A stretch of DNA of 64,000 nucleotides from Cokeromyces recurvatus (GCF_025118155.1 NW_026251394.1:248001-312000), one strand, 5' to 3'. Numbered from the stretch's first letter, positions 34,806 to 48,255 are shown. Program-made: numbers and translations. Notes: generated by a model from the sequence alone, not told the origin.

Positions 34806-37104
34806 TTAGATGGGTTGTGTTTCTTTCTTAAGCCATGCAGTAGCAAGTTCATCATGAGCTACGAGAGGTCCAAGCTTAGTCAAACACTCTTGATGATAAT
34901 CATTTACCCATTGACGTTCAGAGGAGGACAAAAGATCAACATCAATCAAGTTAAGACCAATGGGGGCAATAGTAACATGCTCAAATCCCAAATAACCACG
35001 ACCACCAAAATTATTAGGTGTTTCAACATTCTTGACTAAGATAACATTTTCAATACGAATACCAAACTTACCATCTTCGTAATAACCAGGCTCATCTGTA
35101 ACAGTCATACCAGCTGCTAAAGGTGTATCATTAAAATGTGGACGAATACCAATACCATGAGGTCCTTCATGAACGTTTAAGAAAGAGCCAACACCATGAC
35201 CAGTACCGTGCAAAAAGTTCAAACCATCCTTCCAAAGAGGTTGACGAGCAAAAGGATCTAAGAGATAACCGGTTGTCCCCTTAGGGAAGACGGCGACATC
35301 AATTGCAATATGGCCTTGGAGAACACGAGTAAAGCATCTCTTTTCATAAGCAGTGGGTGTACCGAAATGGAAGGTACGTGTGACATCAGTTGTACCATCA
35401 AGGTATTGTCCACCTGAATCACAAAGATAGATTTGGGATGGGTCAATAATTTTACAGGTCTCCTTCTCAGGTTTGTAATGAATGATGGCGCCATTAGGGC
35501 CGGTAGAGGAAATGGTAGCGAAGGACAAACCCACATAATGTTCTTGTGTAGCACGGAATTGTTCAAGTCGATCTGCAGCTTCTACTTCACTTAATTTCTC
35601 ACCAGCAAGTAATTTATCCTCAAGCCATGCAAGGTATTGAACAAGAGCTGCACCATCTCGAAGATGGCAAGCTCGCATACCGTCTAATTCTTCTTTTGTC
35701 TTTATAGCTTTACGATCAGTAATAAATGATCTTTCTTCTACTATATTTGTCTATTATTTTATAATCAGATACAAAGTTAGATAATTGACTCCTTCTTTCT
35801 CTTTCTCTCTCTCTCTTTTTATTACATATTTCATTCATTACCTCACCAACAGCAACCTCAACAGCTAAACTAGTTTTGTTATTAACTAATAATTTGTTTT
35901 CACCATTTAAATTCAATTCTTTAAGGTAAGTAAAGAATTGGCTATAAGGTTTCAATGTAACTGTAGAACCCAAATGTGATTTCACTTCGTCTGTTACTTT
36001 ATTTAAATCCACAAACAAAATAGCTTCTTGCTCACTAATGATAGCATAAGAAAAGAATACAGGATTGCATTCAATATCAGAACCTCTAAGATTAAATAAC
36101 CAAGCAATTTCGTCCAAGGCAGAAACAACAGTACCATAGGCATTTTTACTCTTAATATGAGAACGCAATTCTTCTAACTTCTCTTCAACAGATTTACCTA
36201 TTACAATATATATAAATACATGTATTAATAATTAATAAATTATGCATTATCTTTTTTCTATAATTACCTGTGTACTGAATAGGCTGTACAAATATTTTAT
36301 TTTTTGGTGCTTCTGGTCTATCATTCCCCCATACAAGATCAACAAGGTTTTCATGAATAGGAACCAACTGAGAACCCAAGGGTTCGAGTTGAGTTTTAAG
36401 TTGATGAGCATCAACTAATATAATGTATAGTTAATACAACTGATATACTTGTAAGCCTCTATCTATATATTATATAAAAAGTTTTACCAGCATTAATAAG
36501 AGTAGGATCAAGACCAATACGTGAACCAGCAGGAACGTTCTATGAGTCAACATACAAAATATAATTTACATAAATATGAAAATAATAATAATAAGAATAA
36601 TCATAATAAAAACCTTGACTAAATACTCTTGCCATGTAGGAACACCAGGAAGTCCTTGTTTCATCAAAGTCCAATTATCATCTAATTGTTGAGAAGCTTG
36701 TAAGAAATAACGACCATCAGTGAATAAAGCAGCTTCTGTCTCGGTTACAATCGCAAAGCCTAAAAAAGGAAAACGTGAGAAAAAGTTTCTTCATGGTAGA
36801 ATCATAAGGTGTGTATTTTACCAGCAGAACCAGTAAAGCCTGAAATCCAATGTCGACGTTTATCACAATCAGCAATGTATTCACTCTAATAGTGTATTAT
36901 AAAATTATTCGTAAATTGTATTGGATATTGATATAAAATATCACGTACCTGATGAGCGTCCTCCGAGGGCACAAGGCTTATGTAATCTTTTATTAGTCTA
37001 TATGCAATAATAATAATAGTAGCAATAACTTACAAGACATTAATATCATGTCCCTTCATTTCTGAACGAAGACTAGCAAGGCGTTCAGATGTAGAAACAG
37101 GCAT
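34806..37104 (-). CDS. XPNPEP1: Cytosolic-type Xaa-Pro aminopeptidase (aminopeptidase P)
   Basis: Eight exons: 37034-37104, 36949-36997, 36822-36885, 36614-36759, 36488-36539, 36268-36414, 35842-36197, 34806-35750 (1830 nt, 609 aa; human XPNPEP1 is 623). It removes N-terminal residues preceding proline. Two creatinase-like N-terminal domains ([33 protein letters not shown]) precede the pita-bread catalytic domain. The metal ligands are all present: Asp406 and Asp417 ([20 protein letters not shown]), His480 ([17 protein letters not shown]), Glu515 (TDEPGYY) and Glu529 (GIRIENV). Their spacing of 11, 63, 35 and 14 closely matches the human enzyme. There is no targeting sequence, so a cytosolic location is inferred. 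The dense introns in the 5' half contrast with the 945-nt last exon. Confidence 0.95.
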
Positions 37105-37944
37105 ATTGAGTTTATGGTGTTTTAATAAATTATATTATGAAAAAGAAAAAAAAAAAAAAATAAAAATAAAATTAAAAGGACAAAAATAGCTTGTAATTTT
37201 ATTTTAGTGTTTAAAGCTCAGTTGATGATTAGATGAAAATTTAAATACAGAACTATAACTGTTTCGGTTAAATATAAGTAATAATGGCAGTATAGCGCAT
37301 CGTATTTTATATGACATTAAAGCCATAATCCATATATTTTGTTTTATAAAAGGTTAACTAAGTAATTTATCTTTTATAAAATTTATACATGAATGTTTAT
37401 AAATATTTGATATTGTAAATAAGAGACTTATCATATATATTGACAAACAAGTTTTTTTTTATTGTTTAAAGTGTTTGCATTGAATAACTTGGTATATTAA
37501 TTTGTGGCACAGAAGTATCTATCTTTTATATTTTCTATGTAATTCATTCTCTATAATATAAATCAGTTCATATACAAGCTTTAGTTTAACTCCAAGTATG
37601 TTTGCTAAAAAAAAATAAATATATTCAAATATATGCGAAAAAAAAAGAAAAGGGAAAAAGAAGATTGCTTAGCTTTTTTATTGTTGTTATTTTTGGAATA
37701 ACAAATAACAAACGTGTAACGATTCAAGGTAAGCATGTAACTTGTTTAGGTATGTCTTCTTTCTCCTCTTGATATTCTTACCCCTTAAAAATAGATTACA
37801 TACTTTTTCTCCCTTCTTTTTCTTTCTCCTTTTTTATTTTTCATTTTTCTTTTTGTTTACATTTTGTGTTGTCTTTTCACTTTTCACTTTTTTTTTTTTA
37901 TTTCTTTTTCCTCCAAGCATAAATATATATAACTCCGATATAAT
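37105..37944. other. Divergent promoter region of aminopeptidase P and G beta
   Basis: 840 bp between two start codons. The G beta side carries a T/C-rich tract (37750-37918). GTAAGC at 37730 and CAAG near 37918 could delimit a 5'UTR intron of the G beta gene, but this is unproven. No coding gene seen. Confidence 0.55.
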
Positions 37945-38643
37945 ATGCCAAATAGTAATACTAGTTTAAATAATGAAAGCGATATACCTGAGAGAATAGC
38001 AGCTGCCAGAAGAGAAGCAGAAGCTTTAAAAGAACGTATCAAACAGCGTAAAGAAGCATTAGCTGATACAACCTGTAAGTTGAATATCTTTATTTTTTTT
38101 TTGTAAAATGATTACTCATCAATAGTAAAGTACAAGAAATGGCCAAAGACGTAGAACCATTACCACGAATAGTTATGAAAGCAAGAAGAAACCTTAAAGG
38201 ACATTTAGCAAAGATTTATTCGATGCACTGGGCTAATGATAAACGACATTTAGTTTCAGCATCACAAGATGGTAAACTGATTGTTTGGGATGCTTATTCA
38301 ACTAATAAAGTTCATGCTATTCCACTTCGATCCTCTTGGGTTATGACTTGTGCCTATGCACCTTCAGGCAACTTTGTAGCTTGTGGTGGTTTAGACAATA
38401 TCTGTTCTATTTATAATTTACGTACTAGAGAAGGTTCTGTACGCCCTGCTCGTGAATTATCTGCTCATAATGGGTATCTTAGTTGTTGTCGATTTATTAA
38501 TGACCGCCAAATATTAACTGCTTCAGGGGATATGACCTGTATGTTGTGGGACATTGATGCAGGTGTCAAAACAGAAGAATTTACAGACCATACAGGAGAT
38601 GTGATGAGGTATATAAAATAAAGTAAAAAAAGTAAAAAAGTAA

Positions 38644-38688
<45 letters not shown>

Positions 38689-39185
38689 GATTATGTAGTA
38701 AATAACTAATATAGTTGTATATAAATAGTCTTTCGTTAAGTCCAAATCCCAGTATTTTTGTCACCGGTGCATGCGATTCAACAGCTAAAGTTTGGGATAT
38801 TCGTACTAAGCGTTGTGTTCAAACATTTGTAGGTCACGAATCCGATATTAATGCAGTCCAATTTTTCCCCGATGGAAATTCATTTGCAACAGGCTCTGAT
38901 GATGCAACTTGTCGTCTTTTTGATTTGCGTGCTGATTGTGAGCTTAGTATGTATTCTCATGAATCTATTTTGTGTGGTATTACTTCTCTTGCCTTTTCAC
39001 CATCAGGACGTCTTTTATTTGGTGGTTATGATGATTATAATTGTAATGTATGGGATACTTTGAAAGGTGAACGTGTAGGTATTTTATCAGCTCATGATAA
39101 TCGAATTTCTTGTCTTGGTGTTGCAGGAGATGGTATGGCACTTTGTACTGGAAGTTGGGATTCTACACTAAAAGTCTGGGCCTAA
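37945..39185 (+). CDS. Heterotrimeric G protein beta subunit (WD40)
   Basis: Three exons, 37945-38074, 38131-38608 and 38729-39185, give 354 aa. An N-terminal helix ([20 protein letters not shown]) for G gamma coiled-coil pairing precedes seven WD40 blades: [88 protein letters not shown], and the final [13 protein letters not shown]. The sequence follows the canonical G beta pattern ([15 protein letters not shown]) and should act at the plasma membrane in nutrient or pheromone-type signalling. Early-diverging fungi often keep several G beta paralogues, so this may be one of a set. The exon 2 acceptor is taken at AAAG/TACAAG because it restores the family reading [13 protein letters not shown]. 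Intron 2 contains an A35 run (38650-38684). Confidence 0.95.
38650..38684. repeat. A35 run inside G beta intron 2
   Basis: 35 consecutive A preceded by four GTAAAAAA-like units directly after the donor site at 38609. Confidence 0.9.
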
Positions 39186-39474
39186 TAGTGTTCCTGAGCG
39201 CTTTTTCAAAATGAATGAATGTACTTTTTTTTTTTTTTTTTATACGTATACGATATATGTATTTATATATATTGTATATGTCAAACCTCCCTATCAGACT
39301 CCTTATATAACGGTTTTTTTTTCTTTTATTACTATTATTTATTACTATTATTCTGTTTATTACCATTACTATTATGTATAAATAACAATATCGCATTAAA
39401 GTTACAAGTAAATTTATGTAAGTTTATTATAACATTGCCATATAATATACAAATATTCTCCTAAAATGTAGCAC

Positions 39475-39534
<60 letters not shown>

Positions 39535-39584
39535 CCAAGTATATAAGTGTGAATTGAAGATATTATACATGATAGCCATCATTC
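39186..39584. other. Convergent spacer with long ATT repeat
   Basis: 399 bp of 3' sequence for G beta and for the orphan Ser-rich gene. A (TTA)n microsatellite of about 19 units spans roughly 39476-39534. No gene seen. Confidence 0.65.
39476..39534. repeat. (TTA)n microsatellite
   Basis: About 19 uninterrupted ATT/TTA units in the convergent spacer after G beta. Confidence 0.9.
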
Positions 39585-40241
39585 TTAAATATGAGAAGTT
39601 GCTAAGCTGTGACGTTGTTGGTTATTAATGGGAGAACCATGAAAAAATCGACCTATAAAACCAGGAGATGCTAAGGTTTTATTGCTATCACTGAAGAAAT
39701 AAGATGAGAGTGAATGCCTTCTATCGTCTTTATTATGGCTCTTCATTAAATAATCATTATAGGATGATGTTCTTCTTTGATGCCTTTGTAATAAAAACAT
39801 GCTAGAAACAGAAGAATAAGAAGATGCAGCAGATGACGATGCTGATGAAGAAGAAGAGGATGATAATGGTGATATAGAATCCTTAATAGGTAGCTTATTT
39901 CGTATTATTTTTGCTTGTACACGCTGCATTGATAATTTTAAAGGATCTTGGTATTGTTTAAGACTTTTATATTCTCGATTAACTCGGTTAATTTCATTAG
40001 TTAGTTGAAGTACATTTTTTGGATGATTTAAAGAATTTTTATCACCAACCAAAGAAGATTGTTTTTGAAATACTAAATTCTGTTGAGTACAACCATTGTT
40101 TATAGATGATAATCTATTTATTAACTCTTCATTATTACAAGCATGTATATTAAATATAGTAACTTGAGTTGTAATGGTAGTATTAGAAATAGATTTTGCT
40201 AATAAATAAGGTCGCTTTATTGTTGTATCTTCTTCTATCAT
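39585..40241 (-). CDS. Orphan Ser-rich protein
   Basis: Single exon, 218 aa from the ATG at 40239-40241. An upstream in-frame ATG at 40293-40295 would only add residues from a low-complexity Phe stretch, so the shorter start is preferred. No family recognised. The central part is predicted helical and polar (LQLTNEINRVNREYKSLKQY, LSMQRVQAKIIRNK). It is followed by a Ser/Ala run and a C-terminal segment with basic-Ser motifs (RRTSSY, DRRHSLSSYF, QRHSLATSHI) that look like basophilic kinase sites. Function unknown. Its divergent neighbour is the HAM1-like gene. Confidence 0.5.
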   Translation of the reverse strand: MIEEDTTIKRPYLLAKSISNTTITTQVTIFNIHACNNEELINRLSSINNGCTQQNLVFQKQSSLVGDKNSLNHPKNVLQLTNEINRVNREYKSLKQYQDPLKLSMQRVQAKIIRNKLPIKDSISPLSSSSSSSASSSAASSYSSVSSMFLLQRHQRRTSSYNDYLMKSHNKDDRRHSLSSYFFSDSNKTLASPGFIGRFFHGSPINNQQRHSLATSHI

Positions 40242-42275
40242 TATATTTAAAAAAAGAAAGAAGAAAAAAAAAAGGGAGAAAATCAAAAGAAACAAGCTCC
40301 TAAATAATTATTTTTTTTTTCATTGCACATGATTCAGAGCTATTCTTCTTTGCTTATTTATTTGTATTTCTTTGAAACTTCTTTTTTATCAAATTCATAG
40401 CATCATTGTTTCACTGTAATGTATTTAGTTTCTTAATGTACTTTTGTAGAAAATTATATTCTGCTTAATTAAAATAGATTAATCGTAATTTCTAAATGTA
40501 TTTTTTTTTTTTTTTTTTTTTAAGAAAAAAAATAATCTTTCGTTTAATAATACTTCAGCTATGTAGATGCTTCTCTTCCAGAGATTTTAGATATAATATA
40601 GGATTATTATTCACAAATATAGTACTTTTATAGTATCAGTAATAGACTTGATCTATATTTGACCTTATTAACGCAAAATGGTAATAAATACTATAGAAAA
40701 ATTATTCTGTTTGTTTTTCTTTTCTATATCGTGATTATCGATAGTTTATTGATTGCATAATCTGAAAAATAGAAAAACATGCTTATTCTAAAAGAGTTTG
40801 GAATAAAAAAAAAATTGAAACTTAATATATTAAACATTGATTTTTTTATAGTATAGCAGAAAAGATTAACTATTTAACCTATTTATATTATTTTGTTAAC
40901 AGAAGGTAAGTATGAAAACTATTCATGTATACATTTTATATAGTGTATTAGCAGCACATAGGACTTTATTCTAATCTATATTAGAATATTACTTACATAA
41001 TTATATCATGACAATAGCTAAGGGCGGATTCACAAGATTAGTTGTAGTTGTATTACATTTTATGGATTTTGACAGATAAATAAATATTGTATTTTTATTC
41101 TTTATACTGCGTTTATTTTGTGATAAAATACGATAAAATTAGATAGTATACATGACAAAAAGTTTTCAGTTGATTTCATTACTTGCCATAAGTTGATGAA
41201 AAGGTACTAGCAATTATTTTTTTTTTTAAAAAAAAATTTAGTCTTTCATTTAAAAGAATAACTCATCATTCAATACAGAGAAATGATAAAAATAAAACTT
41301 TATTAATTGTATAGTGTGTATTAACAGATGGTGTCTGTCAAGAATCATTAATTACATTTTACTTATAAAACCTTGTGCTAAATAGATTATTTTCCAGAAA
41401 TAATAATAATAAAGAGGAGGGCTTTATTCAGTTATAAATAATATACACCATTTCTAATGTCAACAAAAAAGTAATGGTGATAGCAGGAATAAATGCGTTT
41501 ATCTCCTTTGCCTCACCCTCTTAGACATCATCGAGAATTTCTAATCGATGTTTGATAATAAAACAATATTGATTCGACCTTTTAGGACATCAAAGGCTTA
41601 CAAGAGAAGCATTCCAACACACTCCAACGTTTGGTAGATACATCTATTTGATTGAAGAACTAGTCTATTTTAAAATTTTCATTTTATGCCTTCCAAAAAT
41701 AAAAGCAAATTATTGAAAAAATGAAGGCCGTCCTTAGACATTGTATTGGCCATACATGTAAATAAAGCAAAAAGAGAAAAAAAAAGTAGTGGTGGTGGTA
41801 GCAGTAATTAAACGATTAATATGAACAATAGTTAAATGTATTATGTAACACAACAAAAAAAAAATACTTAAAGTGCTCACATGTAATAATTGACTAGATA
41901 AATTAAGCATAACATAATTAATGACTCGGATTAGCTTCATATATTCATTGAAAAATAGTAATTAACACACTAAACTGCTATTCATTAAAAAAAAAAAAAA
42001 TAAGGAGAATCTCATTAAATCATTATTGACTCAACAAAAGAAAATTCCTAAAATATAATTGGATGAAATCATACAATTATATAAAGTTGCATGAAAGTAG
42101 AAGGATTATCATCATATTAACTATATATGGTAATCTTGACATGATGAAAAAATGATATAAAATACATGTTGTTTTTGGTTCTTCTAAAACAGCGTATATA
42201 AAGAAAAAAAAAGAAACTTTAGTTCACATTTTTAATTTATTATTATCTTTTTTTATTTTTTTTTTTTTTAATATA
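40242..42275. other. 2-kb divergent AT-rich region
   Basis: Promoter space between the orphan Ser-rich gene and the HAM1-like gene. T and A homopolymers at 40500-40532 and 41217-41238. No gene, RNA or repeat family recognised beyond the TATA element listed separately. Confidence 0.6.
42195..42202 (+). promoter_or_regulatory. TATA box of the HAM1-like gene
   Basis: TATATAAA preceded by a GC-containing GCG stands 74 bp upstream of the start codon at 42276, with T-rich sequence between, as in fungal core promoters. Confidence 0.45.
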
Positions 42276-45056
42276 ATGGCATCCAATCAACCAAATACTA
42301 CAAGTAACTTTTCAGCTAATAATAACAATATGTCTTTAAATAATCGTCAAGACAATAGAGATCCTAAAGCTGTCAAGCAGAAGGCAGCTGAAGTTAAGTT
42401 ACACTTATTAGGTGTAATGCAAACTATGCAGAAGGAAGGAAAAATGCCCCATAATACTGAGTTGAATGATCTTTTGGAAAAGCTAAAGACAAATAGAATT
42501 ATTTCTTCAAGAGAACATTTAATGTCTACAGATGGCAAAAATCTATTACATGATTTCCGTGATTTACTCAATGTTATTCAAAAGGCATTAATCGTTAAGA
42601 ATAAAGATGAGTTATTCCAATCTCTTGTTTATCACATTCATTGTATGGATACTCCTATTTCAAAAGGTACAGTAGATATACTATTATTATTATTATCATT
42701 ATTATATATCGCTTATATTCATATATACTTTTGTAGAAAATATTCGTGAATCGATAAAGTCACAGAATAGAGGCGCCTCTGCTCAACAAGAAGGAAAGAA
42801 AGGTACTGTATTGTCTATATATTATTATACTGACTATGTGCTATGATATTAACACTCAATTATATTATATAGGCTCAAACGCTTTAATGAAAATCGTTAA
42901 ACTCATGTTAATTAACAACGAATTTCGTTCAGTCTTGGGTGAACTTCTTGATATTTCTCAAGATATTTTCAATAACATGACTCATAAAATGGGTAATTCT
43001 ATTCAACAAACAGGCTCTAATAATAATAACAATAATCGTTCTGGTAAAGAAAGAATGGATAACGTACTTGATAGTGCTGTAAATCGTTTGGATGATAATC
43101 AAGAATATCATCGTGATCGTAGTGGCAGTCGTTCTTCCTATCATGATCGTGAACCTCAACTTATTAATGCACCTTCTGATGATCATAGACATCAAGGTCT
43201 TCTTAATACTGGAGATACTGTTCACCCCAGAGCTATTCCTGGTATTTTATCAGATATAAATACAAATGTAGCCTCAAGTGGTGGTATTCAAAATCCTGAA
43301 TATTCACATTTGCCTCCTAATACTATGAATCATATCTCTGGTAAATCAGTGAATGCTCCTAGACACTCTACTAATATGGCTTCTGGTACTTATAATAATT
43401 ATGGACCTCAAGAAGGCTATTCTTCTGGTACAGGTAATATAAATGCTCCTTCTGGTAATAAGCCTTATTATTCTGAACAACAAGACAATTTCCATCATAA
43501 TGACTTCAATACTCAACAGAGGAACCAAAGTCATCCTTATGCTCAACATGCTCGTGATACTGTTGATGAACATAAGCAGTATGCTCGCGATACTGTCAAT
43601 GAAAAGCTTCCTCAGGAAAAGCAAGATGAACTCATTCGTCGTCTCAAGAATGCGCTTGCAGAAGTTGAAAGAAATCCTGATTTTCAAAGTGCCATTAGCA
43701 CCCTTATCCATCTTATTAAGACCTGGAGCAACCGTCTTTCACATGTTTCAGATAACATGAAATCCGAAGCCAAGCAGAATGAGACACCTGAACAAATGGA
43801 TTACAAGGACAGAGCTCAAAGTGAATTTAAAGCTATTCTTGAAACTTGGACCCAAGGATTTTCTATTGATCCCCTTTTGAATGGTGTTCAAAATGTAATG
43901 CATGATATGGAACACGATGACGCACTTCGTAACTACTATGACTCTATTGTTAATTATGTTAAGCGTTTAGTTCGTGATCCTGAATATGCTCGAAGAGATG
44001 CATCCACGGAGGATGGTCGTAAGTTAATGGATAAAGGTAATTCTATTATTAAGGATCGATATCGCGATCATCTTGATTACTTGACATCCGAATCACGTCA
44101 TTATATGCGTTTGATGACTGATGATGAAATTGCTCAAGAGCTCCGTAATTGTGTTAGTAAGATTCACAATGATTTATGGAAAGATAATGACGGTAACCCT
44201 GCCTTCAAACCTCATCTATTTAATGATATGCGTATGACGTTATTGCCTGCCTTTATCGATGAAATCAAATATATTCCTATCCCTCGTATTGAATACAGTG
44301 ACGCCCAATATGATATTGCCATTGAAAATCTCATTTTATCTGGTGATTCTCTCCTGCCTAACGTTTTTGATACTAAACTTGAAAGCTTCAACAGTTTTAG
44401 CTTAAAGACAGATGCACCTTCTAAACCTAGCCATCAAAGTATGTTGATTCGTATGAGTGAAATTCAAGCTAAAGTTGAAGATGTCGTCTTTTATTACAAA
44501 AAGAAAACTGGTTTCCCTAGAATCTCTGACAGTGGTGTTGCCTCTCTTAATATTGGTGGAAAGGGTATCACGGTCACGACTCGCATCAACAGTATTGTGG
44601 ATGATCCCACCCGAACATTTAAGGTTACATACTGTAAGTGCAACGTTGATAATTTAAGCATTAAGGTGAATGATAGTCATCATGATATACTTTACAAGGC
44701 TATTCGCCCTTTGGTTATTGGTCAGATCCGCAAACAAATTTCTAAAGGTGTTGAAATGAAGGTCATTGACACATTAAATCAAATTGATCAACGATTGACA
44801 AGCAGCATAACTCATATGAATCAAAAGTTGCAAGACAAAGCGTATAATGCTTTGCCTGAAGAGGAAAGAGTCAATCTTTCAGCCGCTAATACTTCCTCAC
44901 AAGCGCAAACTCGACATGGATTCTTTTCTACTGTTGTTAACCTCATTAATCATAACATTAAACAAAGATCAACAAGACATCGTTCTAGTAGTGCAGGTAC
45001 TAGACGACGATTTAGTTTCTCTCCTCAACGTCGTCGTTCGAGTCGTAATTCTACCC

Positions 45057-45088
<32 letters not shown>

Positions 45089-45817
45089 CCTGAAGGAATC
45101 TCTCATGAACGTTATCCCAATGATGGTTATCATCAATCTGAAGGTTTAGCTCAAGGTGGCATGCAAGCAGATAATTCACAATATAATTCCAATGAAAATA
45201 CTAACATAACCCCACAGTTCAAAAACCGTCAACATGAAGGTGTACAACAACCAACTACTAACTTTAACCGACCCGATGAGGGTGTTGCTTATGGCGGTGA
45301 TACCTTCTATCAGCCATCTGAGGAGGGCTTCAATCGTAACAAAATGCAGCAATTAGAAAATAATCAAAGTAATAATGATACTGGTATTATGCAACAGCCC
45401 AATTATGGACAGCGGGAAGGCAGGAGTAGTGGTGGAATGCAACAACCAGATAATTATCATGAAGGCGTATCATCTGGAAGACTTGGTGAACCATATTTAG
45501 ATGACCAAACTCGTCACCCTACAGAAGGTATATCTCATGTTGGACAAACACAAGGACTTAATCCTCATATGGAACAACCTTATCATCAAACTAAAAATCT
45601 GGATCCCTCTGATTATAGACAAGATCATAATATCAATACAGACCAAAGCTACGCTGCTTCTATGGATACAGGCCGTTATCATCATATTGACAGCCCCCCA
45701 GTCTTACCTACTAAGAACCAACCACAATATAACGATCGTAATGACTTTAAGATTGCCAATGATTTGTCAAATGCTCAAGATGAATATGAAAGAACACAAC
45801 GCTCTCATCGTGTTTAA
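42276..45817 (+). CDS. HAM1-like (DUF5923/DUF4449) large fungal protein
   Basis: Three exons, 42276-42666, 42737-42802 and 42873-45817, give 1133 aa. The N-terminal two thirds match the fungal HAM1-like N region (LMKIVKLMLINNEFRSVLGE, WTQGFSIDPLLNGVQNVMHD, AFIDEIKYIPIPRIEYSD). The following block (YYKKKTGFPRISDSGVASLN, IRPLVIGQIRKQISKGVEMK) matches the HAM1 C-terminal domain, which has been likened to the BPI-type lipid-binding fold. The role in this lineage is unknown; lipid handling is a family-level inference. A basic Ser patch (RSSSAGTRRRFSFSPQRRR) and poly-Gln near residue 880 lead into a disordered C-terminal tail of about 240 residues with degenerate repeats of the form EG-x-(4)-GG-MQQP. 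The protein has no signal peptide. Confidence 0.85.
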
Positions 45818-46447
45818 AAGGAAAAAAAAATAGGAGAGTGCCTGTTATAGTTTTCATTTAGCTATTTTCAATATATTTTAATATACTTTATATATTTTAA
45901 TTTCTATGAATTAACCTTTGCAATGAATATGTATACTATATATCTTATCATTTATTAATAATAAAAAATAGTTTTTTCTTAAAAAAAAAAAGAAAAAAAA
46001 AAAAAGAAAAAAAAAAAGACACAGAAAATATTATCAACAGCTTTCTATTGATTAGATTTTAGATAATCCTGTGCTCTTATATAACATTTATTTTTATCAT
46101 TGGTTATTACCAAACTTTATATTATACTAATTTCAGATTATTTCAGCCACAACTCGTATATTATTAAGAAGAAGTATATGATTATAACAACAGCACTAAC
46201 CAAAATTATGGATTAGAAAGGTATAAAGATAACCATTTACTTAGATATCTTTTCAAATGTTTTAGAACTAGTTTTATGCGGATATAATTACGAAAGCTTT
46301 TTTTTTTTTTTTTTTTTTTTCAATATCATTATTACTCTATATAATAAAGAATTATATGGATTTGTTTCAGTAGATAACCCCCCAACCCGTTAATAAAGAT
46401 TAATTAGGCTTTATTTTATTTTATTTTATTTTATTTTACTTTTCCTT
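45818..46447. other. Spacer and FAS1-gene promoter
   Basis: 630 bp with A-rich runs after the HAM1-like stop, a T23 run near 46300, and a TTTTA pentamer array (about 46412-46438) ending 9 bases before the FAS1 start codon. No gene seen. Confidence 0.6.
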
Positions 46448-47857
46448 ATGTATATAATACATTTATTGTTGATTGTCGTTCTCATTGTAACGAAGTGTTT
46501 TAAGGCTCAACAGCCAAATAATACTTATAGCAATAATACTATTTTTCAAGTCTTAAATGATACAACTACTAGCCCTGCATTTAAATTTATGCAGTTTCTT
46601 CAATCTTCTCCTGACTACCAACCCATACTTGAATTGCTGTCCAATACATCGAGCAATTTAACATTATTTATCCCAAGTGATCAAGTCTATTATGAAGTAA
46701 CGGGGGAACATCCACCTACTTTAACAGATCCCAGCAATAATACTACAAACAGTACTACAAATGGTACAGAAGCATCTACAACAACAACTTCATCATCATC
46801 ATCATTATTATCAACAACGACAACAATTACTGGTTCTGTTACAACTATGGCTGATCCTTCTTTCTCGATGGGCTTACCTAATATTTTTACAGTATCGCAT
46901 CAAGCAGAAGCAACTTCCATTTACAGCTTAACTAAGAAGGATTATATTTATAACTCCTACGATAATATTATGAATAATCCAAATCCTGAAAAGAGAATAG
47001 TATTGTCGATGAGGGCTGAAGTACTCTCTAAGTTTGGTTCATTAAAGATGCCTCAACCACAACTAGGAATACATAAAGCCATTGATCAAGGAAATTGGGA
47101 AGCAGTGACTTCAGATCCCATCTTTGCTAATAGCTTCAACCATACCGATCTAGCTTACTATCATTTAGTCAATGGGTCTACAGTTTTAACAAACACAACA
47201 ATGGTACTTGATTCATTATTGACCAATACAACAGTAAATAAATGGTACTCATATTCACAGCTTGTCGTTCAGCAAAGAAATAATTTAACAGTCGGTAATG
47301 GACTAGGTAATGATGCTAACATTTTAGCAGATAAAACAATCCAGGCATCTAATGGTATAATATACATTATTGATAAAAGTAAGGATGTTATACAAAGTAC
47401 ATTCTATATATGAATTCTCATCATTATATGTATATGTGTGTCTGACATTTATATAGTCTTAATACCACCCGTAAGCCCAATAGATACTTTAAGTATCCTT
47501 GAAAATACGACATTTTTTAATTGGATCTTATCTCGATCAAGTTATAATTCATCTTTAAATACAGCTAACAATGTAAACAACTATATATGTATATACATAT
47601 TAGGAAAACTTACTATACATATATTCCTTTTTTATAGATGACTCTCTTTGTTCCTACTAACAGTGCATTACAAAACTTGAATTTTACTATTTTAACCAAC
47701 GAGACTATTGATAATTTTATTAAAGCTCATATTATTTCTGGTGTTTATTATACAACTAATATGACAGCACAGCCTATCACTGTCAGTTCTTTAGCTGGAA
47801 CAAATTTGACCTTAAGCAATTCGGATGTCTCTAGCAATCAAAGTGCAACAGGTAAAA

Positions 47858-47888
<31 letters not shown>

Positions 47889-48255
47889 AAGAAAAGGCAG
47901 AAGGATATAATATAACCTATATACATATAATTCTAGTGAATGAAATGCATATTATTCATTCGAATATATTATTAAACAATGGAGTAATGCAGTTAATTGA
48001 TGGTAGTAAGTATTCATACTATATATTTAATTTCCCATTATAACATCAACTGTTCTTTTTTTTTTCCTCCTTTATTAAACTTATATAGTTTTGACATTTC
48101 CTGTGCCTCAACCACCTGGCAGTAATCCTGATGATAATCCTCCTAATATTGGACCTTTCCCACCACCTGTTAACTCATCTTCTTCATGCAAATTATTCAA
48201 AGTATCAAAATTAATTACAACTTTCATTATTATATTTTTATTTTTTCTAAAATAA
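46448..48255 (+). CDS. Secreted, probably GPI-anchored protein with two fasciclin (FAS1) domains
   Basis: Five exons, 46448-47378, 47457-47572, 47638-47851, 47937-48002 and 48089-48255, give 497 aa. The N-terminal MYIIHLLLIVVLIVTKCFKA is a signal peptide. The first FAS1 unit shows NLTLFIPSDQVY and ends NGIIYIIDKILIPP. The second shows LFVPTNSALQNL and ends NGVMQLIDGVLTFP. The tail SSSCKLFKVSKL followed by ITTFIIIFLFFLK is a typical GPI-attachment signal. There are many N-x-S/T sites and a Thr/Ser-rich spacer at about residues 100-130. FAS1 proteins act in cell-surface adhesion. The ORF stops seen in each frame are removed by introns, one of which is full of GA repeats. Its stop lies 59 bp from the stop of the convergent MARVEL-type gene. 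Confidence 0.9.
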
